Positions 51,917-60,945 are shown, counted from the stretch's first letter. The stretch is 64,000 nt of DNA from Mycobacterium sp. URHD0025 (GCF_000426065.1 NZ_AUEQ01000009.1:186001-250000), one strand, 5' to 3'. A program made the numbers and translations. The notes: a model not told the origin generated them from the letters alone.

Positions 51917-51990
51917 CCTCCCCGCGAGCAGACGTAAAACTGCCCAATTTCAGGCAAAAGAGGGCAGGTTTGCGTCTGCTCGCGGGAGGA
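51917..51990. repeat. 29-bp near-perfect palindrome between DUF58 and SpoIIM-like genes
   Basis: tcctccccgcgagcagacgt.. (51917-51945) pairs with 51962-51990 with only two or three mismatches. It sits between convergent genes. Core gcgagcagacg shared with the elements at 19405 and 26311. Confidence 0.82.
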
Positions 51991-51992
51991 AG

Positions 51993-52985
51993 TCAGCCCG
52001 TGGGGACTACATCGGGCGCATCGTCGAGGTCGCCGCTCTCCCCCGCCCGCACGGCCTTGCGGCCGAAGTGGACCACATAGCCCAGGAAGACCAGTTCGGC
52101 GAAGACGCCGATACCGATCCGCGTCCACGTCGGCAGCGGCGACGGCGTCACCAGGGCCTCGATCAGGCCGGAGGCCAGGAGTACGACGGCCAGACCGATC
52201 GCCGCCGCGACCACCGCTCGGCCCTGTTCGGCCAGCACCTGCCCGCGGGGCCGGTCGCCGGGGGCGATCACGGTCCAGCCCAACCGCATCCCCACTGCCC
52301 CTGCCAGGAACACCGCGGTCAGCTCCAGTAGTCCGTGCGGCGTGATCAGGCCGAGGAACAGATCCCCCTTGCCTGCGCCGAACATCAGCCCGGCGTTCAC
52401 ACCGAGGTTCGCCGCGTTCTGAAACAGGACGTACGGGATGGGCAGCCCGAGCAGGATCGCGAAGGCGATGCACTGGGCGGCCACCCAGGAGTTGTTCACC
52501 CAGACCTGCAGCGCGAACGACCCGGCCGGGTGCTCGCTGTAGTAGGACTCGAAGTCGTGGTTGACCAATTCATCGATCTCACTGGGGGTTCCGATGGCCG
52601 CATGCACCTCGGGGTTGCCCGCTATCCACAGCGCCATTGCCACGGCGACGATGAAGAACGCCACCGCCGACCCCAGCCACCAGCGCCAGGACCGGTAGGC
52701 CACCACCGGAAACGACACGGTCCAGAACCGGACGAATTCCCGCCACAGCGGCGCATGGGCACCGGTGACCACGGCGCGGGCCCGCGCCACGAGCCCCGAC
52801 AGCCGCCCGACCAGCACCGAATCCTGCGAGGCCGATCGCACCATCGACAGATGCGTGGAGACCCGTTGATAGAGGTCGACGAGCTCGTCGACCTCGGCAC
52901 CGGTCAACCGTCGGCGTCGTTTTACCAACTGCTCCAACCGGTCCCAGGTGGGGCGATGGGCCATCACAAACGCATCGACATCCAC
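51993..52985 (-). CDS. stage II sporulation protein M-like membrane protein (Rv3694c-like)
   Basis: 330 aa. A cytosolic N-terminus with RLTGAEVDELVDLYQRVSTH is followed by about six helices, including WWLGSAVAFFIVAVAMALWI and LITPHGLLELTAVFLAGAVG, the SpoIIM signature. Non-sporulating actinobacteria keep this gene next to moxR/DUF58 and an RDD gene. Function unknown. Divergent from the RDD gene by 32 bp, so both promoters are compressed there. Confidence 0.87.
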   Translation of the reverse strand: MDVDAFVMAHRPTWDRLEQLVKRRRRLTGAEVDELVDLYQRVSTHLSMVRSASQDSVLVGRLSGLVARARAVVTGAHAPLWREFVRFWTVSFPVVAYRSWRWWLGSAVAFFIVAVAMALWIAGNPEVHAAIGTPSEIDELVNHDFESYYSEHPAGSFALQVWVNNSWVAAQCIAFAILLGLPIPYVLFQNAANLGVNAGLMFGAGKGDLFLGLITPHGLLELTAVFLAGAVGMRLGWTVIAPGDRPRGQVLAEQGRAVVAAAIGLAVVLLASGLIEALVTPSPLPTWTRIGIGVFAELVFLGYVVHFGRKAVRAGESGDLDDAPDVVPTG

Positions 52986-53017
52986 CTGGCAAAGCGTAGT
53001 CGGTAGCGTGTGTCGGT

Positions 53018-53851
53018 ATGGTTTGGCAGCCCGCGCCGGTGGTCACCGGGGACGCCGTGGTCCTCGACGTTGCGATCGCCCAATTGCCGGTGCGCACGCT
53101 GGCCGCCCTGATCGACATCGTGGTGATCGGCATCGCGTACGTGGTGGGCGTGGCGTTGTGGTCGATCACCCTGACCCGGTTCGACGAGGCGTTGTCGGCG
53201 GCGATCCTGATCATCTTCACGGTGCTGACCCTGGTGGGTTATCCGGTGGTGATGGAGACCGCGACGCGTGGCCGTTCGCTGGGCAAGATGGCGCTGGGTC
53301 TGCGGGTGGTGGCCGAGGACGGCGGCCCGGAACGGTTCCGCCAGGCCTTGTTCCGAGCGCTGGCCGGGTTCGTCGAGATCTGGATGCTCACGGGTGGGCC
53401 CGCGGTGATCTGCAGCCTGCTGTCGGCAAAGGGCAAGCGGCTCGGCGACATCTTCGCCGGCACCGTGGTGATCAGTGAGCGCGGACCCAAGCTGAATCCG
53501 CCTCCGGTCATGCCGCCCGCGCTCGCGTGGTGGGCCGCGTCGCTGGAGCTGTCGGGACTGGGCCCCGAGCAGGCGGAGTTGGCCAGGCAGTTCCTCTCCC
53601 GGTCGGCGCAACTCGATCCGCGGGTACGCCATGAGATGGGGTACCGAGTCTTCGGCGAGGTGGCCTCGCGCGTCTCGCCCCCGCCGCCGCCGGGCGCGCC
53701 GGCCGAGTACGTGCTGGCCGCCGTGCTGGCCGAGCGGCACCGTCGTGCGCTCGCCCGGCTGATGCCGCAGGCCCGCTCCGTGGCGTTCCCGCCTCCATAT
53801 TCGAGCCCTCCGCCACCGCCCCCGACCAGCGGGTTCACTCCGCCGAGCTAG
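53018..53851 (+). CDS. RDD-family membrane protein (Rv3695-like)
   Basis: 277 aa. RDD domain: VRTLAALIDIVVIGIAYVVG (RxxAxxxD), two helices, then TRGRSLGKMALGLRVV with the conserved GKM, and a third helix. The C-terminal half is cytosolic and helical with a Pro-rich end (PPPPPPTSGF). RDD proteins can act as Na+/H+ antiporters in some bacteria; not established here. Confidence 0.88.
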   Translation: MVWQPAPVVTGDAVVLDVAIAQLPVRTLAALIDIVVIGIAYVVGVALWSITLTRFDEALSAAILIIFTVLTLVGYPVVMETATRGRSLGKMALGLRVVAEDGGPERFRQALFRALAGFVEIWMLTGGPAVICSLLSAKGKRLGDIFAGTVVISERGPKLNPPPVMPPALAWWAASLELSGLGPEQAELARQFLSRSAQLDPRVRHEMGYRVFGEVASRVSPPPPPGAPAEYVLAAVLAERHRRALARLMPQARSVAFPPPYSSPPPPPPTSGFTPPS

Positions 53852-53871
53852 CGTGTGGGACATCACTGTCT

Positions 53872-53900
53872 CATTTTGACCCAATTGTGCTACATTTTGA
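53872..53900 (+). promoter_or_regulatory. direct repeat at lfrR promoter, likely LfrR operator
   Basis: CATTTTGA at 53872-53879 recurs at 53893-53900, 21 bp apart (two helical turns). The second copy overlaps the TACATT -10 box (53891-53896), which lies 7 nt before the ATG at 53904. This is the arrangement expected for TetR autorepression. Confidence 0.55.
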
Positions 53901-53903
53901 TTC

Positions 53904-54479
53904 ATGACCGGATCGGTATCGACGCACAGCGGGCCGCGTGAGCGCACCCGCAAGGCGATTCTCGATGCCGCGATGACGGTCCTGGCCGACAATCCGTCGG
54001 CCTCGCTCAGCGATATCGCCACCGCAGCCGACGTCGGCCGCAGCACCGTGCACCGGTACTACCCCGAGCGCACCGAGCTGCTGCGCGCCCTGGCCCGGCA
54101 CGTCCACGAGCTCAGTAACGCCGCGATCGACCGTGCCGATCCGACGCACGGCCCCGTCGATGCGGCGCTGCGCCGCGTGGTGGAAAGCCAGCTGGACCTG
54201 GGCCCCATCGTGATCTTCGTCTACAGCGAACCGACGATCCTGGCCGATCCCGAGCTGGCGGCCTACCTGGATACCGGGGACGAGGCGATCGTCGAGATAC
54301 TCAACCGATCCTCGGTCGACAGGCCCGAATATCCCCCAGGATGGGCCCGGCGAGTGTTCTGGGCGCTGCTTGACGCCGGATATGAATCCGCCAAGCAGGA
54401 CGGCACACCTCGCCATCAAATCGTCGACGCCATCATGACCAGCCTGACCGCGGGCACCATTGCGCTCCCGCGCGGCTGA
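53904..54479 (+). CDS. lfrR: TetR-family repressor, LfrR-like
   Basis: 191 aa. N-terminal helix-turn-helix: PRERTRKAILDAAMTVLADN then LSDIATAADVGRSTVHRYY (about residues 30-48). The C-terminal helical domain should bind drugs. It is followed 32 bp later by a 14-helix MFS pump; in M. smegmatis LfrR represses lfrRA and is released by dyes and fluoroquinolone-like ligands. Leaderless ATG overlapping a putative operator. Confidence 0.85.
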   Translation: MTGSVSTHSGPRERTRKAILDAAMTVLADNPSASLSDIATAADVGRSTVHRYYPERTELLRALARHVHELSNAAIDRADPTHGPVDAALRRVVESQLDLGPIVIFVYSEPTILADPELAAYLDTGDEAIVEILNRSSVDRPEYPPGWARRVFWALLDAGYESAKQDGTPRHQIVDAIMTSLTAGTIALPRG

Positions 54480-54511
54480 AAACCTCTTTTCAAGCCTTTG
54501 GAGTCAATCCC

Positions 54512-56041
54512 ATGTCCACCCATCTCGAAGGCAGCCAGTCGGTGACCTCAACACCCAAGCGATCGTGGGTCGCTCTGGCCGTGTTGATGTTGCCGGTGCT
54601 GCTGATCGCCATCGACAACACCGTCCTGGCCTTCGCCCTTCCGGCGATCGCCGAGGACTTCCGTCCCGCGGCCTCCACCCAGCTCTGGATCGTCGACGTC
54701 TACTCACTGGTGCTGGCCGCGTTGCTGGTCGCCATGGGCGGGCTCGGCGACCGGTTCGGCCGGCGCCGCCTGCTGCTCATCGGTGCCACCGGCTTCGCGA
54801 TCGTCTCGGCCGCGGCGGCTTTCGCGCCGAGCGCGGCCTATCTGGTCGTCGCGCGTGCGGCGCTCGGCGTCTTCGGCGCGATGCTGATGCCGTCGACGCT
54901 GTCGCTGATCCGCAACATCTTCACCGAGACGTCGTCGCGCCGGCTCGCGATCGCCATCTGGGCCTCATGCTTCACCGCGGGCTCGACACTGGGGCCCATC
55001 GTCGGCGGCGCGCTGCTGCAGCATTTCCATTGGGGCTCGGTGTTTCTCGTGGCGGTGCCGATCCTGCTGCCCTTGCTGGTGCTCGGGCCGCGGCTGGTTC
55101 CGGAATCACGTGACCCGAACCCGGGTCCGCTGGATTTGACCGGTGTGGCGCTGTCGTTCACCGCGATGCTGCCGTTCGTGTGGGCGATCAAGACCGCGGC
55201 CCACGACGGCTTGTCGGGCAGCGTCGTCGCGGCATTCGCGATCGGCGTCGTGTCCGGGGTGCTGTTCGTGCGCCGGCAGAACCGCAGTGCCACACCGATG
55301 CTCGACATGGGCCTGTTCTCCTATGCGCCGTTCAGCGCGTCGATCTTGGCGAACTTCTTGTCGATCGTCGGCCTCATCGGGTTCATCTTCTTCATCTCGC
55401 AGCACCTGCAGCTTGTGCTCGGCCTCTCGCCGCTGGCGGCCGGTCTGGTGACGCTGCCGGGCGCGGTGGTGTCGATGATCGCCGGCCTGGCGGTGGTCAA
55501 GGCCGCCAAGAAGTTCGCGCCGGACACGCTGATGATCTTCGGCCTGGTGTTCGTCGCGGCCGGGTTCGGCTTGATCCTGGCCTTCCGTCACGACCTGTCG
55601 GTGGTCGCGGTGATCACGTCGTTCGTGGTACTGGAGCTGGGCGTCGGTGTCTCGCAGACGGTGTCCAACGACACCATCGTGGCATCCGTACCCGCCGCGA
55701 AATCCGGTGCGGCCTCGGCGGTGTCGGAGACCGCGTACGAGTTGGGCGCAGTGGTGGGCACCGCGACGCTGGGCACGATCTTCACGGCGTTCTACCGCAA
55801 CAACATTCAGGTGCCGGCCGGGCTGACCCCCACGCAGGCCGCCGATGCCGGCGAAAGCATCGGCGGAGCGGTGTCGGTGGCCGCCGAGCTGCCCGCCAAG
55901 ACCGCTGACCTGCTGATGGGTTCGGCCCGCACGGCATTCGATTCCGGCATCGCGCCGACGGCGATCATCGCGGCGACGCTGGCGCTGGCGGCAGCGGCGA
56001 TCGTGGCGGCGGCGTTCCGCAGGCAGGCTCAGCGGAGTTGA
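54512..56041 (+). CDS. lfrA: MFS multidrug efflux pump, DHA2 family, LfrA-like
   Basis: 509 aa with 14 predicted helices. Motif D1 LPVLLIAIDNTVLAFALP (about residues 29-46), motif A GGLGDRFGRRRLLLIG (about 73-88), motif C in SCFTAGSTLGPIVGGALL (about 153-170). The proton-drug antiporter relatives QacA, SmvA and M. smegmatis LfrA share this layout. LfrA exports fluoroquinolones, ethidium and acriflavine. The pairing with a TetR gene supports the assignment. Confidence 0.88.
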   Translation: MSTHLEGSQSVTSTPKRSWVALAVLMLPVLLIAIDNTVLAFALPAIAEDFRPAASTQLWIVDVYSLVLAALLVAMGGLGDRFGRRRLLLIGATGFAIVSAAAAFAPSAAYLVVARAALGVFGAMLMPSTLSLIRNIFTETSSRRLAIAIWASCFTAGSTLGPIVGGALLQHFHWGSVFLVAVPILLPLLVLGPRLVPESRDPNPGPLDLTGVALSFTAMLPFVWAIKTAAHDGLSGSVVAAFAIGVVSGVLFVRRQNRSATPMLDMGLFSYAPFSASILANFLSIVGLIGFIFFISQHLQLVLGLSPLAAGLVTLPGAVVSMIAGLAVVKAAKKFAPDTLMIFGLVFVAAGFGLILAFRHDLSVVAVITSFVVLELGVGVSQTVSNDTIVASVPAAKSGAASAVSETAYELGAVVGTATLGTIFTAFYRNNIQVPAGLTPTQAADAGESIGGAVSVAAELPAKTADLLMGSARTAFDSGIAPTAIIAATLALAAAAIVAAAFRRQAQRS

Positions 56042-56047
56042 CGCCCG

Positions 56048-56098
56048 GTGGCCAGTTGTGACACGTGATCCGCGAGAATCCGTGCCACAACTGGCCGC
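56048..56098. terminator. palindrome between lfrA and DUF1772 gene
   Basis: ggccagttgtg (56050-56060) pairs perfectly with cacaactggcc (56086-56096), and an inner cacg/cgtg pair extends the stem. Convergent gene ends; likely a two-way terminator. Confidence 0.7.
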
Positions 56099-56113
56099 TC
56101 GGCGCCGTGGCAT

Positions 56114-56593
56114 TCAGCGGTGAGCCAGCCCGGCCAGCATCAGCACCGCACCGGCGAACCCGGTGACAGTGCGGACATGGTTCCACGCCGTCCAGGTGGT
56201 GAAGTAGGCCTGCCATTCGGCGGCCGCGTCGGCCAGGTCGATCTGGTCGAGGTGATTGTTGAGCGGCACGTTGAACGCCATGGTGATCACCATTCCGAGG
56301 ACACCGAAGATCGCACCGGCCAGCAGATACCAACTGCCCGGCCGGCCGATCTGGACCACCGCGATCACACCGACGATCACCGACAGCAGCGCCGAGCCCA
56401 GCAGCAACAGCAGGAACGGCGCGTTGTTGTTCGCTTCGGCGTTCATGCCGCGCATGGCGGTGATCGCGGCGGCCGGCCCGGTGTGGTCGAGCCCGCGCAT
56501 CACGAAGGTGGAGAACGCGTAGAAGATTCCGCCTGCGGCGGCACTGCCGAGGGAGGCGGCTGCGGTGAGGACGACGACGGGGCTCAGGTTCAT
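56114..56593 (-). CDS. DUF1772 (anthrone-oxygenase-like) membrane protein
   Basis: 159 aa with four hydrophobic helices. Family marks: GIFYAFSTFVMRGLD (about residues 20-34), MRGMNAEANNNAPFL, MAFNVPLNNHLD and a final W..YF.TWTAWNHVRT. Related to the small fungal anthrone oxygenases; no metal or cofactor site is settled. The ATG at 56593 begins MNLSPVVV; the longer frame to 57097 overlaps the methyltransferase antisense and is ignored. Confidence 0.85.
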   Translation of the reverse strand: MNLSPVVVLTAAASLGSAAAGGIFYAFSTFVMRGLDHTGPAAAITAMRGMNAEANNNAPFLLLLLGSALLSVIVGVIAVVQIGRPGSWYLLAGAIFGVLGMVITMAFNVPLNNHLDQIDLADAAAEWQAYFTTWTAWNHVRTVTGFAGAVLMLAGLAHR

Positions 56594-56668
56594 ACCTACA
56601 GTGAACCGATGCCCGGCCGGGCGCTCCATCGCCGACAGTCCTGATTCCATACGTGGGAGTCTTGACCG

Positions 56669-57427
56669 ATGACAGCTGATTTCGACGCCCTGGTGGCCGA
56701 GGCCGACGCGGCACCGGTGGACGGCTGGGACTTTTCGTGGCTGCGGGGTCGGGCTACCGAAGCCCGGCCCACGTGGGGCTATCAGCGTTTGATGAGCCGG
56801 CGTTTGACGACCGTGTCCTCGGCTCTGGACATCCAGACCGGCGGCGGTGAGGTGCTCGCCGGTGCGGCCACGTTCCCACCGACCATGGCGGCCACCGAAT
56901 CCTGGCCGCCCAACCTGGACCGTGCGACCCGGTTGCTGGGCCCGCGCGGAGTCGTCGTGGTCGCCGACCCTGACGAGCCGCCACTGCCCTTCGCCGATGC
57001 GGCGTTCGAGTTGGTCCTCAGCCGGCACCCGGCCACCGTGTGGTGGGACGAGATCGCGCGCGTGTTGGCTCCGGGCGGCGCCTATCTGGCCCAACATGTC
57101 GGACCGGCAAGTGTTTTCGAGTTGACCGAGTACTTTCTCGGACCACAGCCGCAGGCCCGCAGGGCGCGTGACCCAGAAACCGAGTCGGCCGCGGCACGGG
57201 CTGCCGGCCTCGACATCGTCGATCTGCGGGCCGAGCGGCTACGGGTGGAGTTCTTCGACATCGGCGCGGTGGTGTATTTCCTGCGCAAGGTCATCTGGAT
57301 CGTGCCCGGCTTCAAAGTGGACACCTACCGCGACCGACTCGCGGCGCTGCACCGGCAGATCGTGGCCGACGGTTCGTTCGTCGCGCACTCGTCACGCCAC
57401 CTTATCGAGGCGCGCAAACCGGGTTGA
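56669..57427 (+). CDS. SAM-dependent methyltransferase (type 11)
   Basis: 252 aa. Rossmann-like fold with ALDIQTGGGEVLAG (motif I, about residues 52-65), the acidic VVVADPDEPPLPFADAAFEL (motif II/III) and W-rich ARVLAPGGAYLAQHVG (motif post-II/IV). Substrate unknown. Divergent from the DUF1772 gene. Confidence 0.88.
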   Translation: MTADFDALVAEADAAPVDGWDFSWLRGRATEARPTWGYQRLMSRRLTTVSSALDIQTGGGEVLAGAATFPPTMAATESWPPNLDRATRLLGPRGVVVVADPDEPPLPFADAAFELVLSRHPATVWWDEIARVLAPGGAYLAQHVGPASVFELTEYFLGPQPQARRARDPETESAAARAAGLDIVDLRAERLRVEFFDIGAVVYFLRKVIWIVPGFKVDTYRDRLAALHRQIVADGSFVAHSSRHLIEARKPG

Positions 57428-57431
57428 GCGT

Positions 57432-57437
57432 TACCCT
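57432..57437 (+). promoter_or_regulatory. -10 box TACCCT, leaderless AraC gene
   Basis: TACCCT ends 6 nt before the GTG at 57444, in the 16-bp gap after the methyltransferase gene. Confidence 0.45.
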
Positions 57438-57443
57438 ACGGTC

Positions 57444-58370
57444 GTGGATGCCCTGGTCGGACTGCTCGACGGGGTACGCGCGCGGGGTGCGTTCGTGTTG
57501 CGGCTGCGCATGGATCCGCCCTGGTCTCTCGCCATCCGCGACGAAGCACCGTTGGCGCTGATCTGTCAGACCCGCGGTGACGCCGTCATCGTCGGCGCTC
57601 ACAGCGGCACGTACCGGCTGGCTGCGGGTGACGTCGCGCTGACCCGCGGCACTGAAAACTACGTCTTCGCAGACGATCCGGGCACCCCGCCGAGCATCGT
57701 CATCCAGCCCGGGCAGCGTTGCACGACGCCGTCCGGGGAGGATCTGCACGTCGAGATGTCGCTGGGCCTGCGCAGCTGGGGCAACAGCGCGACCGGTTCA
57801 TCGGAGTCGATCGTCTGTGCCTACGAGGGCCGCAGCGAGGTCAGTGCCCGCCTGCTCGACGCGCTGCCGACGGTGCTGGTGCTGCGAGCGGACGAGTGGG
57901 ACACCCCGCTGATCGATCTGCTGTCCGCCGAGGCGGGCCACGACGGACCCGGTCAGGAGGCCTACCTCGACCGCCTGCTCGACCTACTGCTGATCGGGGT
58001 GCTGCGCACGTGGTTCGACCGCGACGGCAATGCCCCGCCGTGGTGGCAGGCCGAACAGGACCCTGTCGTCGGGCCTGCGCTGAAACTGATCTACAACAAT
58101 CCGGCACATCCCTGGACAGTGGCCAATCTTGCTGCAGCCGTGGGATGTTCACGTGCAGTGTTCGCCCGCAGGTTCGCCGAGCAGGTCGGCGAGCCGCCGA
58201 TCGCCTTCCTCACCGGCTGGCGGCTGGCGCTGGCGGCCGACCTCTTGCGGGGCAGTGAGGCCACGATCGCCGCCGTGGCCCGCCAGGTCGGCTACTCGAC
58301 ACCGTTCGCGTTGAGCAGCGCGTTCAAACGGTCCTACGGGGTCAGCCCGAACGAGCATAGGGCGGTGTGA
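57444..58370 (+). CDS. AraC-family regulator with cupin_6 sensor
   Basis: 308 aa. N-terminal cupin_6 domain (LICQTRGDAVIVGAHSGTYR, about residues 35-54) for ligand binding. C-terminal double helix-turn-helix: WTVANLAAAVGCSRAVFARR (about 224-243) and TIAAVARQVGYSTPFALSSA (about 274-293). Such regulators often control adjacent oxidoreductase or transport genes; here the neighbours are a methyltransferase and an antiporter. The GTG at 57444 follows a -10 box and is 16 bp after the methyltransferase. Confidence 0.9.
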   Translation: MDALVGLLDGVRARGAFVLRLRMDPPWSLAIRDEAPLALICQTRGDAVIVGAHSGTYRLAAGDVALTRGTENYVFADDPGTPPSIVIQPGQRCTTPSGEDLHVEMSLGLRSWGNSATGSSESIVCAYEGRSEVSARLLDALPTVLVLRADEWDTPLIDLLSAEAGHDGPGQEAYLDRLLDLLLIGVLRTWFDRDGNAPPWWQAEQDPVVGPALKLIYNNPAHPWTVANLAAAVGCSRAVFARRFAEQVGEPPIAFLTGWRLALAADLLRGSEATIAAVARQVGYSTPFALSSAFKRSYGVSPNEHRAV

Positions 58371-58371
58371 T

Positions 58372-58432
58372 CGCGAAAGTGACACTACGGTCGCGATTTG
58401 CGCCGGGCAACGACCCTACCGTCACTCTGGCG
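58372..58432. repeat. imperfect 22-bp palindrome between AraC and antiporter genes
   Basis: cgcgaaagtgacactacggt.. (58372-58393) and 58411-58432 pair at about 17 of 22 positions. Convergent genes; probable terminator. Confidence 0.6.
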
Positions 58433-59579
58433 ACGCAGCTGCAGGCCGATTGGCCCGGGCCGCCACCGCCCCGGCGATCGACGTGGTCGCGATGGTCAGC
58501 AGCGCGCCGAGCATCAGGGCCGCGGGCTCACCCGGTGCCAACAGGTGCTGCTCGGTCCCCAGTGTGGCGGCCGCGACCGGGACGCCGAGCTGGGCAGCTG
58601 AGAACACCGCGAGTGTCACCGGCTGGCCGAACAGCCGGCCCGCGCTGTGAGCGAGGATCGCGGCGAGGCCCAATGCCACGCCGAGCGCGATGAATTCGGG
58701 ATGGTCACCGAGTTCGCGCACTTGCAGCGAGGCGCCGAGCCAGACGAAGAACAACGGGCCGAAGAACCCGTCGGTGATACCGAACAACTGCCTGGCCAGC
58801 CGGCGGGGCTCCCCGATCGCCGACACCACCAGGCCCAGCGCGAATCCGGCGAGCATGATCGAGACGTGGGTGGTCAACGCGACCGCCGAAAGTCCGAACA
58901 GGAAGATCAGGCTGAACCGAAGCTCGAGCGCGAACTTGTGCTTCGCCGAGTAGTGGTGCACGCGGCGACGCAGGCCCCGCGCATACCCGGCCCGCAAGAC
59001 GAGGAAGAGCGCGCCCGCACAGCCCGCGATGGCCAGCGCCCCCATGGCGGCGCGGGGGGCCCGCTGGATGTCGATCACCAACGGCAGCAACACGATCGAT
59101 GCGGTGTCGGCGATGGCGATCTGCGCGGTGACCGACAGCACGGGTGGTCCCTCCAGTCGTAGCCCGTCGATGACGGGCAGCGCCAGGGCTGCCGACGACG
59201 ACGCCATCACCACGGCATACAGCGCCGCATGCCCGGTGCCGAACGCGCGCGCGATCACGACGCCGAGCACCGCGGCCAGCACACCGATGAAGACGGCCCG
59301 CAGCAGCGCCTTGGGGATCGCGGTACGCAGCGTCCTGTCGCGCACCGGGACATGGGTGCCGACGACAAACATCACCAGGGCGAAGCCGATGTTGGCCAGC
59401 AGGGTGAACGTCGGGTCACTGTGATCGACGATTCCGAACCCGGTTCTGCCGACGACGATCCCAGCGACCAGCTCACCGATCACCACGGGAACGCGCAACC
59501 GCGGCACGGTCGCCAGCGCCGGTCCGGCCAGGCCGATGACCGCGATCAGCGCCAGTGTGTCGAACCCGAACCCTGCCAC
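58422..59579 (-). CDS. cation:proton antiporter, CPA2 (KefB/GerN-like) membrane part
   Basis: 385 aa with about 12 helices and no RCK/TrkA domain. Start LALIAVIGLAGPALATVP, then VVIGELVAGIVVGRTGFG, SSSAALALPVIDGL, and IAIADTASIVLLPL, where the Asp pair of the ion site lies. The C-terminus has GPLFFVWLGASLQVREL. Exchanges Na+ or K+ for H+. The start lies 9 bp after the carotenoid oxygenase stop, so the two may be co-transcribed. Confidence 0.88.
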   Translation of the reverse strand: MAGFGFDTLALIAVIGLAGPALATVPRLRVPVVIGELVAGIVVGRTGFGIVDHSDPTFTLLANIGFALVMFVVGTHVPVRDRTLRTAIPKALLRAVFIGVLAAVLGVVIARAFGTGHAALYAVVMASSSAALALPVIDGLRLEGPPVLSVTAQIAIADTASIVLLPLVIDIQRAPRAAMGALAIAGCAGALFLVLRAGYARGLRRRVHHYSAKHKFALELRFSLIFLFGLSAVALTTHVSIMLAGFALGLVVSAIGEPRRLARQLFGITDGFFGPLFFVWLGASLQVRELGDHPEFIALGVALGLAAILAHSAGRLFGQPVTLAVFSAAQLGVPVAAATLGTEQHLLAPGEPAALMLGALLTIATTSIAGAVAARANRPAAASPE

Positions 59580-59588
59580 CGGGTCACA

Positions 59589-60899
59589 TTAGGCGCTGAT
59601 CCAGTTCCCGTGGAACCCGTAGGGCACGCGGCGCGGCAGTTTGATGGTGGCGACCGGTTTTCCACCGAAGTCCGACGCGTCCAGGATCACGAGGTCGCTG
59701 CCGTCGCGTTCGGGGTCGTACACGTAGCCCAGGTACCACCCGTTGCTCTCGTCGGCCGGGCCCGCGCCGGGAATGAACACCGCCTCTCCTGGCCCGCCGG
59801 CGCCGAGTTCGTGTCGCATGCCGGCACCGGTGGTCAGGTCGTACCGCAGCCAAGAGTTACCGCCAACCGCAACGGCGTAGCGCGCGGGCAGGCCGGCCAG
59901 CCGGTCGTCGATGCGGGGGAACTCCACCCCGAGATCATCGAGCTGACGCTCGCGGACCGTCCCGGCCGCCAGGTCGATCCGCCACTCCCACAGCACGCCC
60001 TCGACATCGAAACCGCCGTCGTTGCGCCACAGCTCGGGATAGCGAACCGCCTGCAGCACAATCGAATTACCGTCGTCATGGGCGTTGGCAACATGGAACA
60101 CGTAACACGGGTCGATGTCGAACCAGCGGATGGGCGCGTCGGGGTCGTCACGGCGCAGCACACCGAACCGGGCGCCGTAGTCATCGCTCCAGCGGTACGG
60201 CATATCTCCTTCGCGCTTTACCGCGATGTCCAGATCGAACACCACGGGCAGGTCCATGAAGATCACATGGCCCGCGGTCATCGCGAAGTCGTGCATCATG
60301 GTGTGCGCCTTGACATCCACCGGCCTGTTGATGGTCAGCTCACCGCTGGCGTCGGCGCGGTGATAGGTGACGTAGGGCTCGAAGATGCTGCCGTATCCGA
60401 AGAAGTGCAGCTCGCCGGTCGTCGGGCAGATCTTGGGGTGGGCGGTCATCGAGTCGACCAGTTTCCCGCCGAAGTCGTAGGCGCCCACGGTTTCCAGATC
60501 GTTGGTGATCTCGTAGGGCAGAGAGGATTCCACCAGAGCGAGCGTCTTGCCGGCGTGGTTGACGACGTGGGTGTTGGCGACGGCGGACCGCAGGTTCCGC
60601 GTGCCGTCGTCGTTGTACAGCGGGAAGTCCTTGACGAAGCTGTCGGTTCGGACCCAGCGGTTGCGATACCACTTGGCCGCGCCGTTCTCGATGCGGATGC
60701 CGTGGATCATCCCGTCCCCGGCGAACCAGTGCTCGGTCGCCTGGCGCGGGTTCGGCCCGTTGCGCAGGTACCAGCCGTCGAGTTCGGCGGGAATGGCGCC
60801 GTCGACAGGCAGGTCGTGTTCGGTGAGTTCGTCGGCAATGGGCGCGTAGTTGCCGCGCAGGAAGAAGTCGGTTTCGCCGATGGGCAGGGCTGAGGTCAT
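59589..60899 (-). CDS. carotenoid cleavage oxygenase (RPE65/CCD family)
   Basis: 436 aa. Seven-bladed propeller iron enzyme cleaving carotenoid or stilbene-type double bonds. The four His ligands are recognisable in SMTAHPKICP, HTMMHDFAMT, CYVFHVANAHD and the C-terminal PYGFHGNWI. N-terminal ELDGWYLRNGPNP is the family signature. ATG at 60899 is chosen over a longer frame start at 61064, because the longer form would cross the divergent PadR gene. A PadR-type palindrome lies in the 58-bp gap, implying direct control. Confidence 0.92.
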   Translation of the reverse strand: MTSALPIGETDFFLRGNYAPIADELTEHDLPVDGAIPAELDGWYLRNGPNPRQATEHWFAGDGMIHGIRIENGAAKWYRNRWVRTDSFVKDFPLYNDDGTRNLRSAVANTHVVNHAGKTLALVESSLPYEITNDLETVGAYDFGGKLVDSMTAHPKICPTTGELHFFGYGSIFEPYVTYHRADASGELTINRPVDVKAHTMMHDFAMTAGHVIFMDLPVVFDLDIAVKREGDMPYRWSDDYGARFGVLRRDDPDAPIRWFDIDPCYVFHVANAHDDGNSIVLQAVRYPELWRNDGGFDVEGVLWEWRIDLAAGTVRERQLDDLGVEFPRIDDRLAGLPARYAVAVGGNSWLRYDLTTGAGMRHELGAGGPGEAVFIPGAGPADESNGWYLGYVYDPERDGSDLVILDASDFGGKPVATIKLPRRVPYGFHGNWISA

Positions 60900-60924
60900 G
60901 CACTCAACGGTGACATTCCACAAC

Positions 60925-60934
60925 TGACATGTCA
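60925..60934. promoter_or_regulatory. PadR-type operator TGACATGTCA in divergent promoter
   Basis: A perfect 10-bp palindrome centred between carotenoid oxygenase and padR starts. It overlaps a -35-like CTGACA (60924-60929) placed 16 nt before the padR -10 box TAGGCT (60946-60951). PadR repressors commonly bind ATGT-containing palindromes. Confidence 0.6.
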
Positions 60935-60945
60935 ATAGTGGACGG

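Noticed and set aside
59229..60893. 554-aa plus-strand frame
   Set aside because: Shadow of the carotenoid oxygenase.
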